Positions 32,173 to 41,908 of a DNA stretch of 64,000 nt are shown piece after piece; positions within the stretch are counted from its first letter, which is position 1, and each line of letters starts with the position of its first letter. The DNA is from Banduia mediterranea. Lineage in GTDB: Bacteria; Pseudomonadota; Gammaproteobacteria; Nevskiales; Nevskiaceae. Under the pieces are notes generated by a model, which saw only the letters and a list, made by a program, of their open reading frames with translations, was not told the DNA's origin and did not search any database. Location: the NCBI RefSeq assembly GCF_031846245.1, contig NZ_JAVRIC010000008.1:1-64000 (forward strand), read 5' to 3'. A program made the translations under genes and the position numbers.

Positions 32173-33005
32173 GTATTCGGGTTCGCGATCGCGTTGATCA
32201 CTGTCAGAGCATCCATAGTCTCACGCACGTCATGTGTCCTCACAATGGCCGCGCCCTGCCCGACCGCATGCAGTGCTGCCGCCAAACTCGCAGCCTGCCG
32301 CTCGTCGACCGATCGCCCCAGCAGCCGCCCGAACATGGATTTTCGCGAGACGCCGATCAACACTGGAGCAAGCGCGGTAAAGCGGTGAAGCTCCGCCAAC
32401 AAGGCCAGGTTGTGCCCCAGCGTCTTGCCGAAACCAAAACCTGGATCGACCAGCAGCCTGGCCGGCGCGATGCCGGCCTTGACACAGGCATGGATACGCC
32501 GCTCGAGAAAGGTCCGCACTTCGATGACCACGTCATCATATCGAGGCTCGACTTGCATCGTGCGGGGTTCGCCGAGCATGTGCATCAGACACACCGCCGC
32601 GCCAGAGTCGCGCGCCACGTCCAGCGCGCCCGGCGATCGCAAGGCATTCACGTCGTTGATGAGCTCCGCTCCGGCCTCACAGGCGGCCCGCATCACCGCC
32701 GGCTTCAGCGTATCGATCGACAGCACACAGCGGCTCTCGTGACGCAGCGCGGTGATTACCGGGACCACGCGGCGAATTTCTTCGACAGCGTCGACCGGCT
32801 GCGCGCCGGGCCGCGTGGATTCTCCACCGACGTCGATGATGCTGGCGCCGTCGGCGATCATGCCTCGCGCCTGCGCCAAGGCCGCGTCCAAATCAACGTA
32901 TCGCCCCCCGTCCGAGAACGAGTCCGGCGTGACATTGAGGATGCCCATGACCAAGGGCCGCTCAAGGCTCAGCGCGCGTGTTGGCAGGGAGAGTTCGGAA
33001 TACAT
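32169..33005 (-). CDS. folP: dihydropteroate synthase
   Basis: FolP joins p-aminobenzoate to dihydropterin pyrophosphate in folate synthesis. The 278-residue TIM barrel has the conserved start PLVMGILNVTPDSFSDGGRY. Further motifs are IDVGGESTRPGA, SIDTLKPAV, the pterin-site LINDVNALR, DPGFGFGKT and VGVSRKS. The sulfonamide target loops look standard. It lies 80 bp after ftsH and overlaps glmM, forming ftsH-folP-glmM. Confidence 0.97.
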   Translation of the reverse strand: MYSELSLPTRALSLERPLVMGILNVTPDSFSDGGRYVDLDAALAQARGMIADGASIIDVGGESTRPGAQPVDAVEEIRRVVPVITALRHESRCVLSIDTLKPAVMRAACEAGAELINDVNALRSPGALDVARDSGAAVCLMHMLGEPRTMQVEPRYDDVVIEVRTFLERRIHACVKAGIAPARLLVDPGFGFGKTLGHNLALLAELHRFTALAPVLIGVSRKSMFGRLLGRSVDERQAASLAAALHAVGQGAAIVRTHDVRETMDALTVINAIANPNT

Positions 33006-33085
33006 GTCCAGATCGGGAAATGAAAAGGCCGGCGCTGGGCCGGCCCATTCTTGAATGGCACGTCTTGAACGACGCGCTTCCGGCT

Positions 33086-35002
33086 TCAGGTCTGGCCAGC
33101 AGGGCGCATACCCGGCGCGGGTCCGGCGCTGGGCGCCGGCTTGGACGGCGGCTCGTTCGGGCCCGGGTCGGTCCAGCTTTCCGGCGGACCTGGCGGCTCG
33201 CCGCGCATGATGCGGGCGATCTGTTCGGAATCGATCGTCTCGTATTTGACCAGCGTTTCGGCCATCGTGTGCAGCTTGTCGAGATTGTCTTCGAGAATCT
33301 TGCGCGACCGCGCGAAGTTCGAATCGATGATCTCGCGAATTTCACGATCGATCGAATGCGCCGTTTCGTCGGAGACGTGTTTGGTCTGCGTCACGCTCTT
33401 GCCGAGGAAGACCTCGCCATTGTCCTCGGAATACGACAGCGGCCCGAGCCGATCGGACAGGCCCCACTTGGTCACCATGTTGCGGGCGATGTCGGTGGCG
33501 CGCTCGATGTCATTGGAGGCGCCGGTCGTCACGTTGTCCATGCCGAAGATGATTTCCTCGGCGAGGCGACCGCCGAACAGCGAGCAGATCTGGCTATTGA
33601 GTCGCTGCTTGGAATAGCTGTAGCGATCCTCCAGCGGAAGGAACATGGTCACGCCCAGCGCGCGACCGCGCGGAATGATCGTGACCTTGTAGACCGGATC
33701 ATGGTCCGGTACCGACAGGCCGACGATCGCGTGACCGGCCTCGTGATAGGCGGTCAGGCGTTTTTCCTTCTCGGACATGACCATCGAACGACGCTCCGCG
33801 CCCATCATGATCTTGTCCTTGGCGCGCTCGAAGTCTTCGTGCTCGACCAGACGCTTGTTGGCGCGCGCGGCGAACAGCGCCGCCTCGTTGACGAGATTGG
33901 CCAGATCGGCGCCGGAGAATCCTGGGGTGGCGCGCGCGATCACGTCCGGCTTGACGTTGTCGGCCAGAGGCACTGCGCGCATATGCACCTTGATGATCTG
34001 CTCACGGCCACGCACATCCGGCAGCGGCACCACGACCTGACGATCGAAACGACCCGGGCGCAGCAAGGCCGGGTCCAGCACGTCCGGGCGGTTGGTGGCG
34101 GCGATGACGATCACGCCCTCGCTGCCTTCGAAGCCATCCATTTCCACCAGCAACTGGTTCAGCGTCTGCTCGCGTTCGTCGTGACCGCCCCCCAGGCCGG
34201 CCCCGCGATGGCGACCGACCGCGTCGATTTCGTCGATGAAGATGATGCACGGGGCATGCTTCTTCGCCTGCTCGAACATGTCACGAACGCGCGAGGCACC
34301 CACGCCCACGAACATCTCCACAAAATCGGAGCCGGAGATCGTGAAGAACGGCACACCGGCTTCGCCAGCGATGGCGCGTGCCAGCAAGGTCTTGCCGGTA
34401 CCCGGCGAGCCCACCATCAGCACACCACGCGGAATCTTGCCGCCCAGACGCTGGAATTTGGCTGGGTCACGCAGGAAATCGACGAGTTCGGAGACTTCCT
34501 GCTTGGCCTCCTCGACACCGGCAACATCATTGAAGGTGATCTTCACCTGATCGGCGTTGAGCATGCGCGCCTTGGACTTGCCGAAGCTCATTGCTCCGCG
34601 TCCGCCACCGCCACCCTGCATCTGGCGCATGAAGTAGATCCACACCGCGATCAGCAACAGGATCGGAAACGAACTGATCAGTAGCTGCAGCAACAGCGGC
34701 GTGCTCTCCGGCGGCTTTCCGTCGAAGGAAACACTGTTGCGCTTGAGGTCGCCGACCAGGGCCGAAGCGTCGTCCTCTGGGCTGAAGGTGGAGAACTTGG
34801 AACCGTCGCGCAGCTGGCCTTCGATGTTGCCATCCTGCCGGATGGACACGCTCTCGACGCTGCCGGACTCGACCTTGGACAGGAAGTCAGAGTAGCGAAG
34901 CTGCTGTTGGGGGCTTCCCTGTTCCGAGAAGGTTTTGAACACGCTCATCAGGACGACGAGGATCACCGCCCAAAGCAGCAGGTTCTTAGCAAGATCGTTC
35001 AA
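33086..35002 (-). CDS. ftsH: ATP-dependent zinc metalloprotease FtsH
   Basis: FtsH is the membrane AAA+ protease that degrades short-lived and misfolded membrane proteins. The 638-residue protein has two N-terminal transmembrane segments (about 8-25 and 103-122) around a periplasmic domain. The AAA module carries Walker A GSPGTGKT, Walker [13 protein letters not shown] and the second region of homology. The zinc motif HEAGH lies near residue 415. The Gly/Pro-rich tail is typical. It is followed by folP and preceded by rlmE, the usual rlmE-ftsH-folP order. Confidence 0.98.
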   Translation of the reverse strand: MNDLAKNLLLWAVILVVLMSVFKTFSEQGSPQQQLRYSDFLSKVESGSVESVSIRQDGNIEGQLRDGSKFSTFSPEDDASALVGDLKRNSVSFDGKPPESTPLLLQLLISSFPILLLIAVWIYFMRQMQGGGGGRGAMSFGKSKARMLNADQVKITFNDVAGVEEAKQEVSELVDFLRDPAKFQRLGGKIPRGVLMVGSPGTGKTLLARAIAGEAGVPFFTISGSDFVEMFVGVGASRVRDMFEQAKKHAPCIIFIDEIDAVGRHRGAGLGGGHDEREQTLNQLLVEMDGFEGSEGVIVIAATNRPDVLDPALLRPGRFDRQVVVPLPDVRGREQIIKVHMRAVPLADNVKPDVIARATPGFSGADLANLVNEAALFAARANKRLVEHEDFERAKDKIMMGAERRSMVMSEKEKRLTAYHEAGHAIVGLSVPDHDPVYKVTIIPRGRALGVTMFLPLEDRYSYSKQRLNSQICSLFGGRLAEEIIFGMDNVTTGASNDIERATDIARNMVTKWGLSDRLGPLSYSEDNGEVFLGKSVTQTKHVSDETAHSIDREIREIIDSNFARSRKILEDNLDKLHTMAETLVKYETIDSEQIARIMRGEPPGPPESWTDPGPNEPPSKPAPSAGPAPGMRPAGQT

Positions 35003-35140
35003 AGCAATTCCTCACTGGACGGTGCCGGCGATTTCGCGCCTGCCAACACCCGACCGGGCGCACCAATGCGTCCGGACAGCCTGTTTCCGGTCATTCCGAC
35101 ATTACACCCGCGACTGTCGGCCTGCCAATTAATTAAGACA

Positions 35141-35779
35141 TCAGCTTCGATGTGATTTTCCAAACAGATACACTTCCCGGCTTCTCGGTCTTGAAGCTTT
35201 TGGCTTTCGAATCATCACCTTATCGAATGATTCGCGAACTTCTTTGAGGTAGGTGTCGAAACCTTCCCCCTGAAACACCTTGGTCAGGAAATTGCCGCCC
35301 GGTCGCAAGCGCTCGCGCGCGAACATGAGCGCAAGCTCAGCCAAATGCACCGATCCGACCTGATCCGCCACATCGACTCCACTTAAGTTGGGGGCCATAT
35401 CCGACAAAACAAGGTCGACCTCGGCATTGCCGAGCAAGGCCTCGAACTCTTGAAGTACGGATTCCTCACGGAAGTCGCCTTGAATGAAATGCACCCCTTC
35501 AATCGGCTCGATATCGAGGATGTCCAGCGCAAAGATGCGCGCGCGGTCGCCCAAGCGCCGCCGTGCGTACTGACTCCAGCCGCCGGGTGCAGCGCCCAGA
35601 TCGACAATCGTCGAACCGGCGCGCAACAGGCCATCTCGTTCGTCCAGTTCGGCCAGCTTATACACCGCACGTGAACGCCAGCCTTCTGCGCGCGCCCGCT
35701 GCACGTAGGGATCGGCTTCGTGCTCGGCGAGCCAGCGCTTGGAACTGGCGCTGCGTTTCTTACCCACGCGCAGTCGCAA
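35141..35779 (-). CDS. rlmE: 23S rRNA (uridine-2552-2'-O) methyltransferase
   Basis: RlmE (FtsJ/RrmJ) methylates U2552 in the 50S A loop. The 212-residue protein has SKRWLAEHEADPYV, the SAM motif VDLGAAPGGWSQ, the KDKE tetrad (including Asp in LSDMAPN and the Lys in FLTKVFQG) and GDFRE. The longest start is a TTG at 35779 with an AGGG six bases upstream. A GTG at 35767 would give the more family-like GKKRSASSKRW start. It lies 29 bp after greA and 138 bp before ftsH. Confidence 0.95.
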   Translation of the reverse strand: MRLRVGKKRSASSKRWLAEHEADPYVQRARAEGWRSRAVYKLAELDERDGLLRAGSTIVDLGAAPGGWSQYARRRLGDRARIFALDILDIEPIEGVHFIQGDFREESVLQEFEALLGNAEVDLVLSDMAPNLSGVDVADQVGSVHLAELALMFARERLRPGGNFLTKVFQGEGFDTYLKEVRESFDKVMIRKPKASRPRSREVYLFGKSHRS

Positions 35780-35808
35780 TCGCGGCCCTGAACTGGACCG
35801 AATTTGGG

Positions 35809-36285
35809 CTAGATATACAGAACTTTGACGATTTCAAATTCGCGATCGCCCGCCGGTACCCGCACTGCGACTTCGTCGCCTTCGAACTTACCGATCAGCG
35901 CCCGTGCAATCGGCGAATTCACCGAAATCTGACCGCCTTTGATGTCCGCCTCGTCTTCGCCGACGATCTGATAGCGCACTTCGTCGCCGCTGACGATGTC
36001 AGCCAGTTCGACGGTGCAGCCGAACACGACCTTGCCGCCCGCATCGAGCTGGGTGACGTCAATGACCTGGGCATTGGAAAGCTTGGCCTCGATTTCCGCG
36101 ATGCGCCCTTCGGCAAAGGACTGCTGCTCACGTGCGGCGTGATATTCGGCGTTCTCCTTGAGATCGCCGTGTGCGCGCGCCTCCGCGATGGCGGCAATGA
36201 TCTGCGGCCGCGTCTCGGATTTGAGGACACGAAGTTCTTCGCGGAGCTTTTCGGCCCCACGCAATGTCAGGGGTACTTTCTGCAT
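35809..36285 (-). CDS. greA: transcription elongation factor GreA
   Basis: GreA rescues backtracked RNA polymerase by stimulating transcript cleavage. The 158-residue protein has the N-terminal coiled coil ([15 protein letters not shown]), with the acidic tip residues in [16 protein letters not shown]. The C-terminal FKBP-like domain contains [29 protein letters not shown]. Length matches E. coli GreA. It sits 119 bp after carB and before rlmE, a frequent carAB-greA neighbourhood. Confidence 0.97.
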   Translation of the reverse strand: MQKVPLTLRGAEKLREELRVLKSETRPQIIAAIAEARAHGDLKENAEYHAAREQQSFAEGRIAEIEAKLSNAQVIDVTQLDAGGKVVFGCTVELADIVSGDEVRYQIVGEDEADIKGGQISVNSPIARALIGKFEGDEVAVRVPAGDREFEIVKVLYI

Positions 36286-36404
36286 GATTGAGAGCTTACG
36301 GAAATAGTTCGTCGTACGCGAAAAGGAGAGGCCTTGCCGCGATGCGAATCATCAGTTTAACCAAATCGGGCTGAACCCGAGCGATACCGGCGTGTTCGCG
36401 CCGG

Positions 36405-39400
36405 TCAGCCCAGCTGTGAGTGCAGGTCCTGCAAGCGGTTGACCTGCTGCTTGTCCAGGTGCTCCATGGCGATCGCCGCCGCCAGCGAGCCTGCCATCGT
36501 CGTGAAATAGCAGATCTTGTGCTGAATCGCGGCAGCACGAATCGATCTGGATTCCTCGATCGACTGCTTGCCTTCGGTGGTGTTGGTGATGAACTGGATC
36601 TCGCCGTTCTTGATCATGTCCACGCAATGCGGGCGGCCTTCCTTGACCTTGTTGACCGTCTGGCAGTCGATGCCAGCCGCCACGATGGAATCCGCCGTAC
36701 CGCGCGTGGCAACGATCCGGAACCCACGGGCCGCCAGCACCCGCGCCAGCTCGATCGCACGCTTCTTGTCCTGATCGCGCACCGACAGGAACGCCGTGCC
36801 TTCGGAAGGCACGATCATGCCGACGCCGGCCTGGGCCTTGTTGAAGGCCTCGCCGAAGTGGCTACCCACGCCCATGACTTCACCGGTGGAGCGCATTTCC
36901 GGGCCGAGCAGCGCATCCACGCCGGGGAACTTGCCGAATGGGAACACCGATTCCTTCACGGAATAGTGTTTGGGCACGATTTCCTGGGTGATCCCCTGCG
37001 AAGCCAGCGACTGACCGACCATGCAGCGCGCCGCGATTTTGGCCAGCGGCCGCCCGGTGGCCTTGGACACGAACGGGCTGGTGCGTGAGGCGCGCGGATT
37101 GACCTCCAGCAGATACACCTTGGTGTCCTGCACCGCGAACTGCACGTTCATCAGGCCGCAGACCTCGAGTCCGTGCGCGAGCTTGGTGACTTGGGTACGG
37201 ATTTCGTCGAGCACCTTCTTCGACAGCGAATAGGCCGGTAGCGAACAGGCCGAATCGCCCGAATGCACGCCAGCCTCCTCGATGTGCTCCATGATGCCGC
37301 CGATCACGACGTCCTTGCCATCGGAGAGCGCATCGACATCGACCTCGATCGCATTGTTGAGGAAGCGGTCGAGCAGTACCGGCGATTCGTTGGAAACGTG
37401 CACGGCCTCGTTCATGTAGCGCTTGAGGTCATCATCATCGTGAACGATTTCCATGGCGCGGCCGCCGAGCACATAGGAAGGCCTGACCACCAGCGGATAA
37501 CCGACCTTGGAAGCCAGCGTCAGCGCCTGCTTCTCGGAGGTCGCGGTCGCATTCGGCGGCTGCAACAGACCGAGCTTGTCGACCAGCTTCTGGAAGCGTT
37601 CGCGGTCCTCGGCCAGATCGATCGAATCCGGCGTGGTGCCGATGATCGGCGCACCGGCCGCTTCGAGCTGGCGCGACAGCTTCAGCGGCGTCTGCCCGCC
37701 GAACTGCACGATCACGCCCTTGGGCTTTTCGAGCTCAATGATCTCGAGCACGTCCTCGGCCGTCAATGGCTCAAAATACAGGCGATCCGACGTATCGTAG
37801 TCCGTGGACACGGTTTCCGGATTGCAGTTGATCATGATGGTTTCGTAACCATCATCCTTGAGCGCCAGCGCCGCGTGCACGCAGCAATAGTCGAACTCGA
37901 TGCCCTGCCCGATGCGGTTCGGCCCGCCGCCGAGCACCACGATCTTGTCGCGGTCCGTCGGCGCGGCTTCGCATTCCTCGTCGTAGCTCGAATACAGGTA
38001 GGCGGTCGACGACGGAAATTCGGCGGCGCAGGTGTCCACCCGCTTGTAGACCGGGCGCACGCAGAGCTTACGGCGGCGCGCACGCACCGATTCCTCCTTG
38101 ACCCGCATCAAGGTGGCGATACGTCGGTCGGAGAAACCCAGGCGCTTGTAGCGACGCAGCACATCAGCCTCGATCTGCGAAATCCGCTGTCCGGCAATCT
38201 CGGACTCGACCGAGATCAGTTCCTCGATCTGGTCGAGAAACCACGGGTCGATACGGGTGTAGCGCTGCACTTCGTCCAGCGTGAAACCGGCACGGAAGGC
38301 GTCGCCGACGTACCAAAGGCGCTGCGCGCGCGGCGTCGCCAGTTCCTCGCGTATGCGCGTGCGCGTGGCCTCGCTGTCGTAGTCGCCAATCACCGGATCG
38401 AAGCCGTCGCTGCCGGTTTCGAGGCTGCGCAAGGCCTTGTGCAGGGATTCCTGGAAATTGCGACCGATCGCCATGGCCTCGCCGACCGACTTCATCTGCG
38501 TGGTCAGGCGCGAATCGGCCTGCGGGAATTTTTCGAAGGTGAAGCGCGGCACCTTGGTGACCACGTAGTCGATCGAGGGCTCGAAGGACGCCGGCGTCAT
38601 GCCGCCGGTGATGTCGTTGCGCAGTTCGTCCAGCGTATAGCCCACCGCCAGCTTGGCCGCGACCTTGGCGATCGGAAAACCGGTGGCCTTGGACGCCAGC
38701 GCCGAGGACCGCGACACGCGCGGATTCATTTCGATGACGATGATGCGGCCATCGTCCGGATTGATCGCGAACTGCACATTGGAGCCGCCTGTATCGACCC
38801 CGATCTTGCGCAGTACCGCCACCGAGGCGTTGCGCAGCAGCTGGTATTCCTTGTCGGTGAGCGTCTGTGCCGGCGCCACCGTGATCGAATCGCCGGTGTG
38901 CACGCCCATCGGATCGAGGTTCTCGATCGAGCAGACGATGATGCAATTGTCCTTGTGGTCGCGAACCACCTCCATCTCGAACTCTTTCCAGCCGAGCAGG
39001 GATTCCTCGATCAGGACTTCATCGGTCGGCGACAGATCGAGGCCGCGCAGCACGATTTCCTCGAATTCCTCGACGTTGTATGCGATGCCGCCGCCGGAAC
39101 CGCCCATCGTGAAACTGGGCCGGATGATGACCGGAAAGCCGATGTCGGCCTGAATCTGCCGCGCCTGTTCCATGGAATGCGCGACCGCCGAACGGGCCGA
39201 GCCGAGTCCGATCTCGGTCATCGCATCGCGAAACTTCTCGCGATCCTCCGCCAGATCGATCGCCTCTTCATTGGCGCCGATCAGTTCCACACCATACTTC
39301 TCCAGCACACCGTGCTTGGCCAGGTCCAGCGCGCAGTTGAGCGCGGTCTGCCCGCCCATCGTCGGCAGCACCGCGTCCGGGCGCTCCTTGTCGATGATGC

Positions 39401-39626
39401 GTTCCAGCGTCTGCCAGCGGATCGGCTCGATATAGGTCGCGTCGGCCATTTCCGGGTCAGTCATGATCGTCGCCGGATTGGAGTTGACGAGAATGACCCG
39501 GTACCCCTCCTCGCGCAGCGCCTTGCAGGCCTGGGCACCGGAATAGTCGAACTCGCAGGCCTGGCCGATAACGATGGGGCCGGCGCCGATGATGAGGATG
39601 CTTTGGATGTCGGTGCGTTTGGGCAT
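36405..39626 (-). CDS. carB: carbamoyl-phosphate synthase large subunit
   Basis: CarB makes carbamoyl phosphate for arginine and pyrimidines from bicarbonate, ATP and ammonia channelled from CarA. At 1073 residues it is full length. Two ATP-grasp halves are present: the first with [17 protein letters not shown], the second with [15 protein letters not shown]. An oligomerisation domain lies between them. A C-terminal MGS-like allosteric domain ([17 protein letters not shown]) carries the nucleotide/ornithine site. It starts three bases after a small four-helix-bundle gene that separates it from carA. Confidence 0.98.
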   Translation of the reverse strand: MPKRTDIQSILIIGAGPIVIGQACEFDYSGAQACKALREEGYRVILVNSNPATIMTDPEMADATYIEPIRWQTLERIIDKERPDAVLPTMGGQTALNCALDLAKHGVLEKYGVELIGANEEAIDLAEDREKFRDAMTEIGLGSARSAVAHSMEQARQIQADIGFPVIIRPSFTMGGSGGGIAYNVEEFEEIVLRGLDLSPTDEVLIEESLLGWKEFEMEVVRDHKDNCIIVCSIENLDPMGVHTGDSITVAPAQTLTDKEYQLLRNASVAVLRKIGVDTGGSNVQFAINPDDGRIIVIEMNPRVSRSSALASKATGFPIAKVAAKLAVGYTLDELRNDITGGMTPASFEPSIDYVVTKVPRFTFEKFPQADSRLTTQMKSVGEAMAIGRNFQESLHKALRSLETGSDGFDPVIGDYDSEATRTRIREELATPRAQRLWYVGDAFRAGFTLDEVQRYTRIDPWFLDQIEELISVESEIAGQRISQIEADVLRRYKRLGFSDRRIATLMRVKEESVRARRRKLCVRPVYKRVDTCAAEFPSSTAYLYSSYDEECEAAPTDRDKIVVLGGGPNRIGQGIEFDYCCVHAALALKDDGYETIMINCNPETVSTDYDTSDRLYFEPLTAEDVLEIIELEKPKGVIVQFGGQTPLKLSRQLEAAGAPIIGTTPDSIDLAEDRERFQKLVDKLGLLQPPNATATSEKQALTLASKVGYPLVVRPSYVLGGRAMEIVHDDDDLKRYMNEAVHVSNESPVLLDRFLNNAIEVDVDALSDGKDVVIGGIMEHIEEAGVHSGDSACSLPAYSLSKKVLDEIRTQVTKLAHGLEVCGLMNVQFAVQDTKVYLLEVNPRASRTSPFVSKATGRPLAKIAARCMVGQSLASQGITQEIVPKHYSVKESVFPFGKFPGVDALLGPEMRSTGEVMGVGSHFGEAFNKAQAGVGMIVPSEGTAFLSVRDQDKKRAIELARVLAARGFRIVATRGTADSIVAAGIDCQTVNKVKEGRPHCVDMIKNGEIQFITNTTEGKQSIEESRSIRAAAIQHKICYFTTMAGSLAAAIAMEHLDKQQVNRLQDLHSQLG

Positions 39627-39629
39627 TTT

Positions 39630-40028
39630 TTACTGCTCGGGACCCGGGCTTCCGTATCCGGAAGTCGATTTGTGTTCCAGCGCGCGGTGCAATTTGGACA
39701 GCATCTGACTCACTCGCTCACACAGATCAAGAGCGCCCCGCGCAAGGTCAGCCTGACCGAATCCGAGTTCCTGCGCCAAAAGCAGCTGAGTCTGCTGCTC
39801 TGCGGTCGATCCCGCAGCGATTGCAATAAAACGTGCGTAATCGCGCGGGGTGTGTCGAGCATTCCCTTCAGCAATATTGGAGGGAACGGATACTGCGGCG
39901 CGCCGAATCTGCGCGGTCAGACCGAAGCGCTCATCGCGCGGAAAGCCTGCGCTGAGCTGATAAACCGCCTTCGTCAGATCCATCGCCAACCGCCATACCT
40001 CAAGTTCGCGAAAATGCGACGCTGCCAT
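39630..40028 (-). CDS. four-helix-bundle protein (23S rRNA IVS-type)
   Basis: A 132-residue protein of the four-helix-bundle family first seen inside intervening sequences of 23S rRNA genes. The motif string is clear: FRELEVWRLAMDLTKAVY, then the FGLTAQIRRAAVSVPSNIAEG signature, and the FIAIAAGSTAEQQTQL helix. Function is unknown; related proteins are often free-standing or diversity-generating-retroelement accessory proteins. Here it is wedged between carA and carB: its ATG shares one base with the carA stop, and it ends three bases before carB. The insertion into this conserved pair is unusual, and the overlap implies co-translation. Confidence 0.9.
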   Translation of the reverse strand: MAASHFRELEVWRLAMDLTKAVYQLSAGFPRDERFGLTAQIRRAAVSVPSNIAEGNARHTPRDYARFIAIAAGSTAEQQTQLLLAQELGFGQADLARGALDLCERVSQMLSKLHRALEHKSTSGYGSPGPEQ

Positions 40029-41182
40029 CAGCTTTTCCCGGGTTCCGGCTTGCCGGCTTCCATCAACTGGATGAACCGGTCGAACAGATAGCCGACATCG
40101 TGCGGGCCGGGGCTGGCTTCGGGATGCCCTTGGAAGCTGAAGGCCGGCGCGTTGCTCAGGGCCAGGCCCTGATTCGAGCCATCGAACAGCGAGCGATGCG
40201 TGATCGTCACATCGTCGGGCAGGCTCGCCTCGTCGACCGCGAAGCCGTGGTTCTGGCTGGTGATCAGCACGCGACCGGATTCGAGATCCTGCACCGGGTG
40301 ATTGGCACCGTGATGGCCGAATTTCATCTTCGACGTTTTCCCGCCGGCGGCCAGGCCGAGGATCTGGTGGCCGAGACAGATGCCGAACAAGGGCAGCTGT
40401 TTCTTGATGAAATAGCGGGCAGCGTCGATGGCGTAGTCGCAGGGCTCCGGATCGCCGGGGCCATTGGACAGGAACACGCCGTCCGGCTTGCGCCGCATCA
40501 CGTCGGCAGCGCGGGTCCTCGCCGGCACCACGGTGACACGGCAGCCGCGGTCCACGAACATCCGCAGGATGTTGGTCTTGACGCCGAAATCGTAGGCCAC
40601 GACGTGAAAACGGCCGTCACCCGATTCGGCGTCCTCGTCGGTTTCAAGGCGCCACGTGCTGCGATCCCAGACGTAGGCCTTGTCGGTGCTGGCAAGCTGC
40701 GCCAGATCCTTGCCCTTGAGGCCGCCCCAGGCCTGCGCCTTTTTCAAGGCCGCGGCCTCGGAAATGCGTCCGCCGGCGACGATGCAGCCGTTCTGGGCAC
40801 CCTTTTCGCGCAGGATGCGTGTCAGCCGACGCGTGTCGATCCCGGCGATCGCCACCACGTTCTGCTGCTTCAGGTATTCGCTGAAATCCAGAGTCGATCG
40901 CCAGCTGCTGTGCGGGCGCGGCACTTCGCGCACAACCAGGCCGGCGATCTGAACGCGGCCCGATTCGGCGTCCAGGTCATTGCTGCCGACGTTGCCGATA
41001 TGCGGGTAGGTCAGCGTGACGATCTGTTCGAGATAGGAAGCGTCGGTGAGGATCTCCTGGTAGCCGGTCATCGCCGTGTTGAACACGACTTCGCCAACCG
41101 TCTGCCCCGTCACACCAATGGAAACGCCTTTGAAAACAGATCCATCGGCAAGTGCGAGTAAGGCCGGTTTAAGCGAGGGCAT
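40028..41182 (-). CDS. carA: carbamoyl-phosphate synthase small subunit
   Basis: CarA is the glutaminase subunit that hydrolyses glutamine and passes ammonia to CarB. The 384-residue protein has an N-terminal CPSase domain ([18 protein letters not shown]). The class I amidotransferase domain holds the catalytic Cys in [14 protein letters not shown] and the His-Glu pair in [12 protein letters not shown] chose the ATG at 41182, giving the conserved start [14 protein letters not shown]. No dnaJ or dapB is upstream; instead the B12 locus diverges from it. Confidence 0.97.
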   Translation of the reverse strand: MPSLKPALLALADGSVFKGVSIGVTGQTVGEVVFNTAMTGYQEILTDASYLEQIVTLTYPHIGNVGSNDLDAESGRVQIAGLVVREVPRPHSSWRSTLDFSEYLKQQNVVAIAGIDTRRLTRILREKGAQNGCIVAGGRISEAAALKKAQAWGGLKGKDLAQLASTDKAYVWDRSTWRLETDEDAESGDGRFHVVAYDFGVKTNILRMFVDRGCRVTVVPARTRAADVMRRKPDGVFLSNGPGDPEPCDYAIDAARYFIKKQLPLFGICLGHQILGLAAGGKTSKMKFGHHGANHPVQDLESGRVLITSQNHGFAVDEASLPDDVTITHRSLFDGSNQGLALSNAPAFSFQGHPEASPGPHDVGYLFDRFIQLMEAGKPEPGKS

Positions 41183-41569
41183 CGACGCCAGGTCCAATCC
41201 AATTTTCAGAGTGTGGATACGACTCGGGGGCCGCAAGACGACCCCCGAGTCCAACCGGGCGCGAATGATAAGCGCGGCGTCCCGGTGCGTAAAGGGAAAG
41301 TCCCGATGAACCGCCCGATTCAGCTTCGGGCCGGACCAGGCTCAGCCGCGTCGCCACTGGTGGAAGCGCTCCAGCCAAGGCAGAACCGGTTCCGGCTGAT
41401 GCGCGCGCTTCCAGTTGCCGGCCGCGTACTCGTTCGACCGGGTCGTGCGGTTCGATTTCGCATCCGGGTCTGGGCGCTGTGTCCGTCACACCTCGGTGGA
41501 TGTCAGTCCGGTCTCGGCATGAAGGCCCACTCTTGCCGGCAATGGTGCGACTGCGTACGATCCCGGCCA
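41183..41569. other. divergent intergenic region carA / B12 locus
   Basis: This 387-bp region should hold the carA promoter (minus) and the promoter of the cobalamin locus (plus). I see no convincing gene and no clear sigma-70 pair. Several long open frames cross it in both directions, but without ribosome sites or family resemblance. No ARG box or PurR-type site stood out by eye. Confidence 0.5.
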
Positions 41570-41764
41570 GTTTCAGGTGTCCCGCGTCGAATCCTTCGAC
41601 ACGGGGTGAAACGGGAAGCCGGTGCGTGAACCACTTCGGTGGAACCACTATTCCGGCGCTGCCCCCGCAACGGTAAACGAGCGGATGTGACTTGCAGCCA
41701 CTGTGCTTCGGCATGGGAAGGCGTCACCTCCAAACACTCGTGAGCCCGGAGACCGGCCTGAAAC
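41570..41764 (+). promoter_or_regulatory. cobalamin riboswitch
   Basis: A classic B12 riboswitch in the leader of btuB. Closing stem P1 pairs GTTTCAGG (41570-41577) with CCTGAAAC (41757-41764). Conserved parts appear in order: GGGAAGCCGGTG, then CGCTGCCCCCGCAACGGTAA, the B12 box AGCCACTG (41696-41703), GGCATGGGAAGGC and GAGCCCGGAGACCGGCC. In the 144 bases to the btuB ATG, CCTGCC (41839-41844) can pair with GGCAGG (41891-41896) at the Shine-Dalgarno site, suggesting translational control. It likely governs the whole btuB-cobS run. Confidence 0.96.
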
Positions 41765-41908
41765 CAGCGAATGGCTCGCGGTGGGCGTGGCCGGTCAAGG
41801 TTGGCTGCCGCCGTGCGTGCACCCACCGAGCCCGAAATCCTGCCCATCCCTGTCGTTCTCGGACCACTTGCGCCGTCGCGTGGGGCGATCGGCAGGGAGA
41901 CTACAAAA

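Noticed and set aside
37263-40091. 942-codon open frame opposite carB
   Set aside because: Antisense shadow of the highly conserved carB codons; the composition is that of a reversed high-GC gene.
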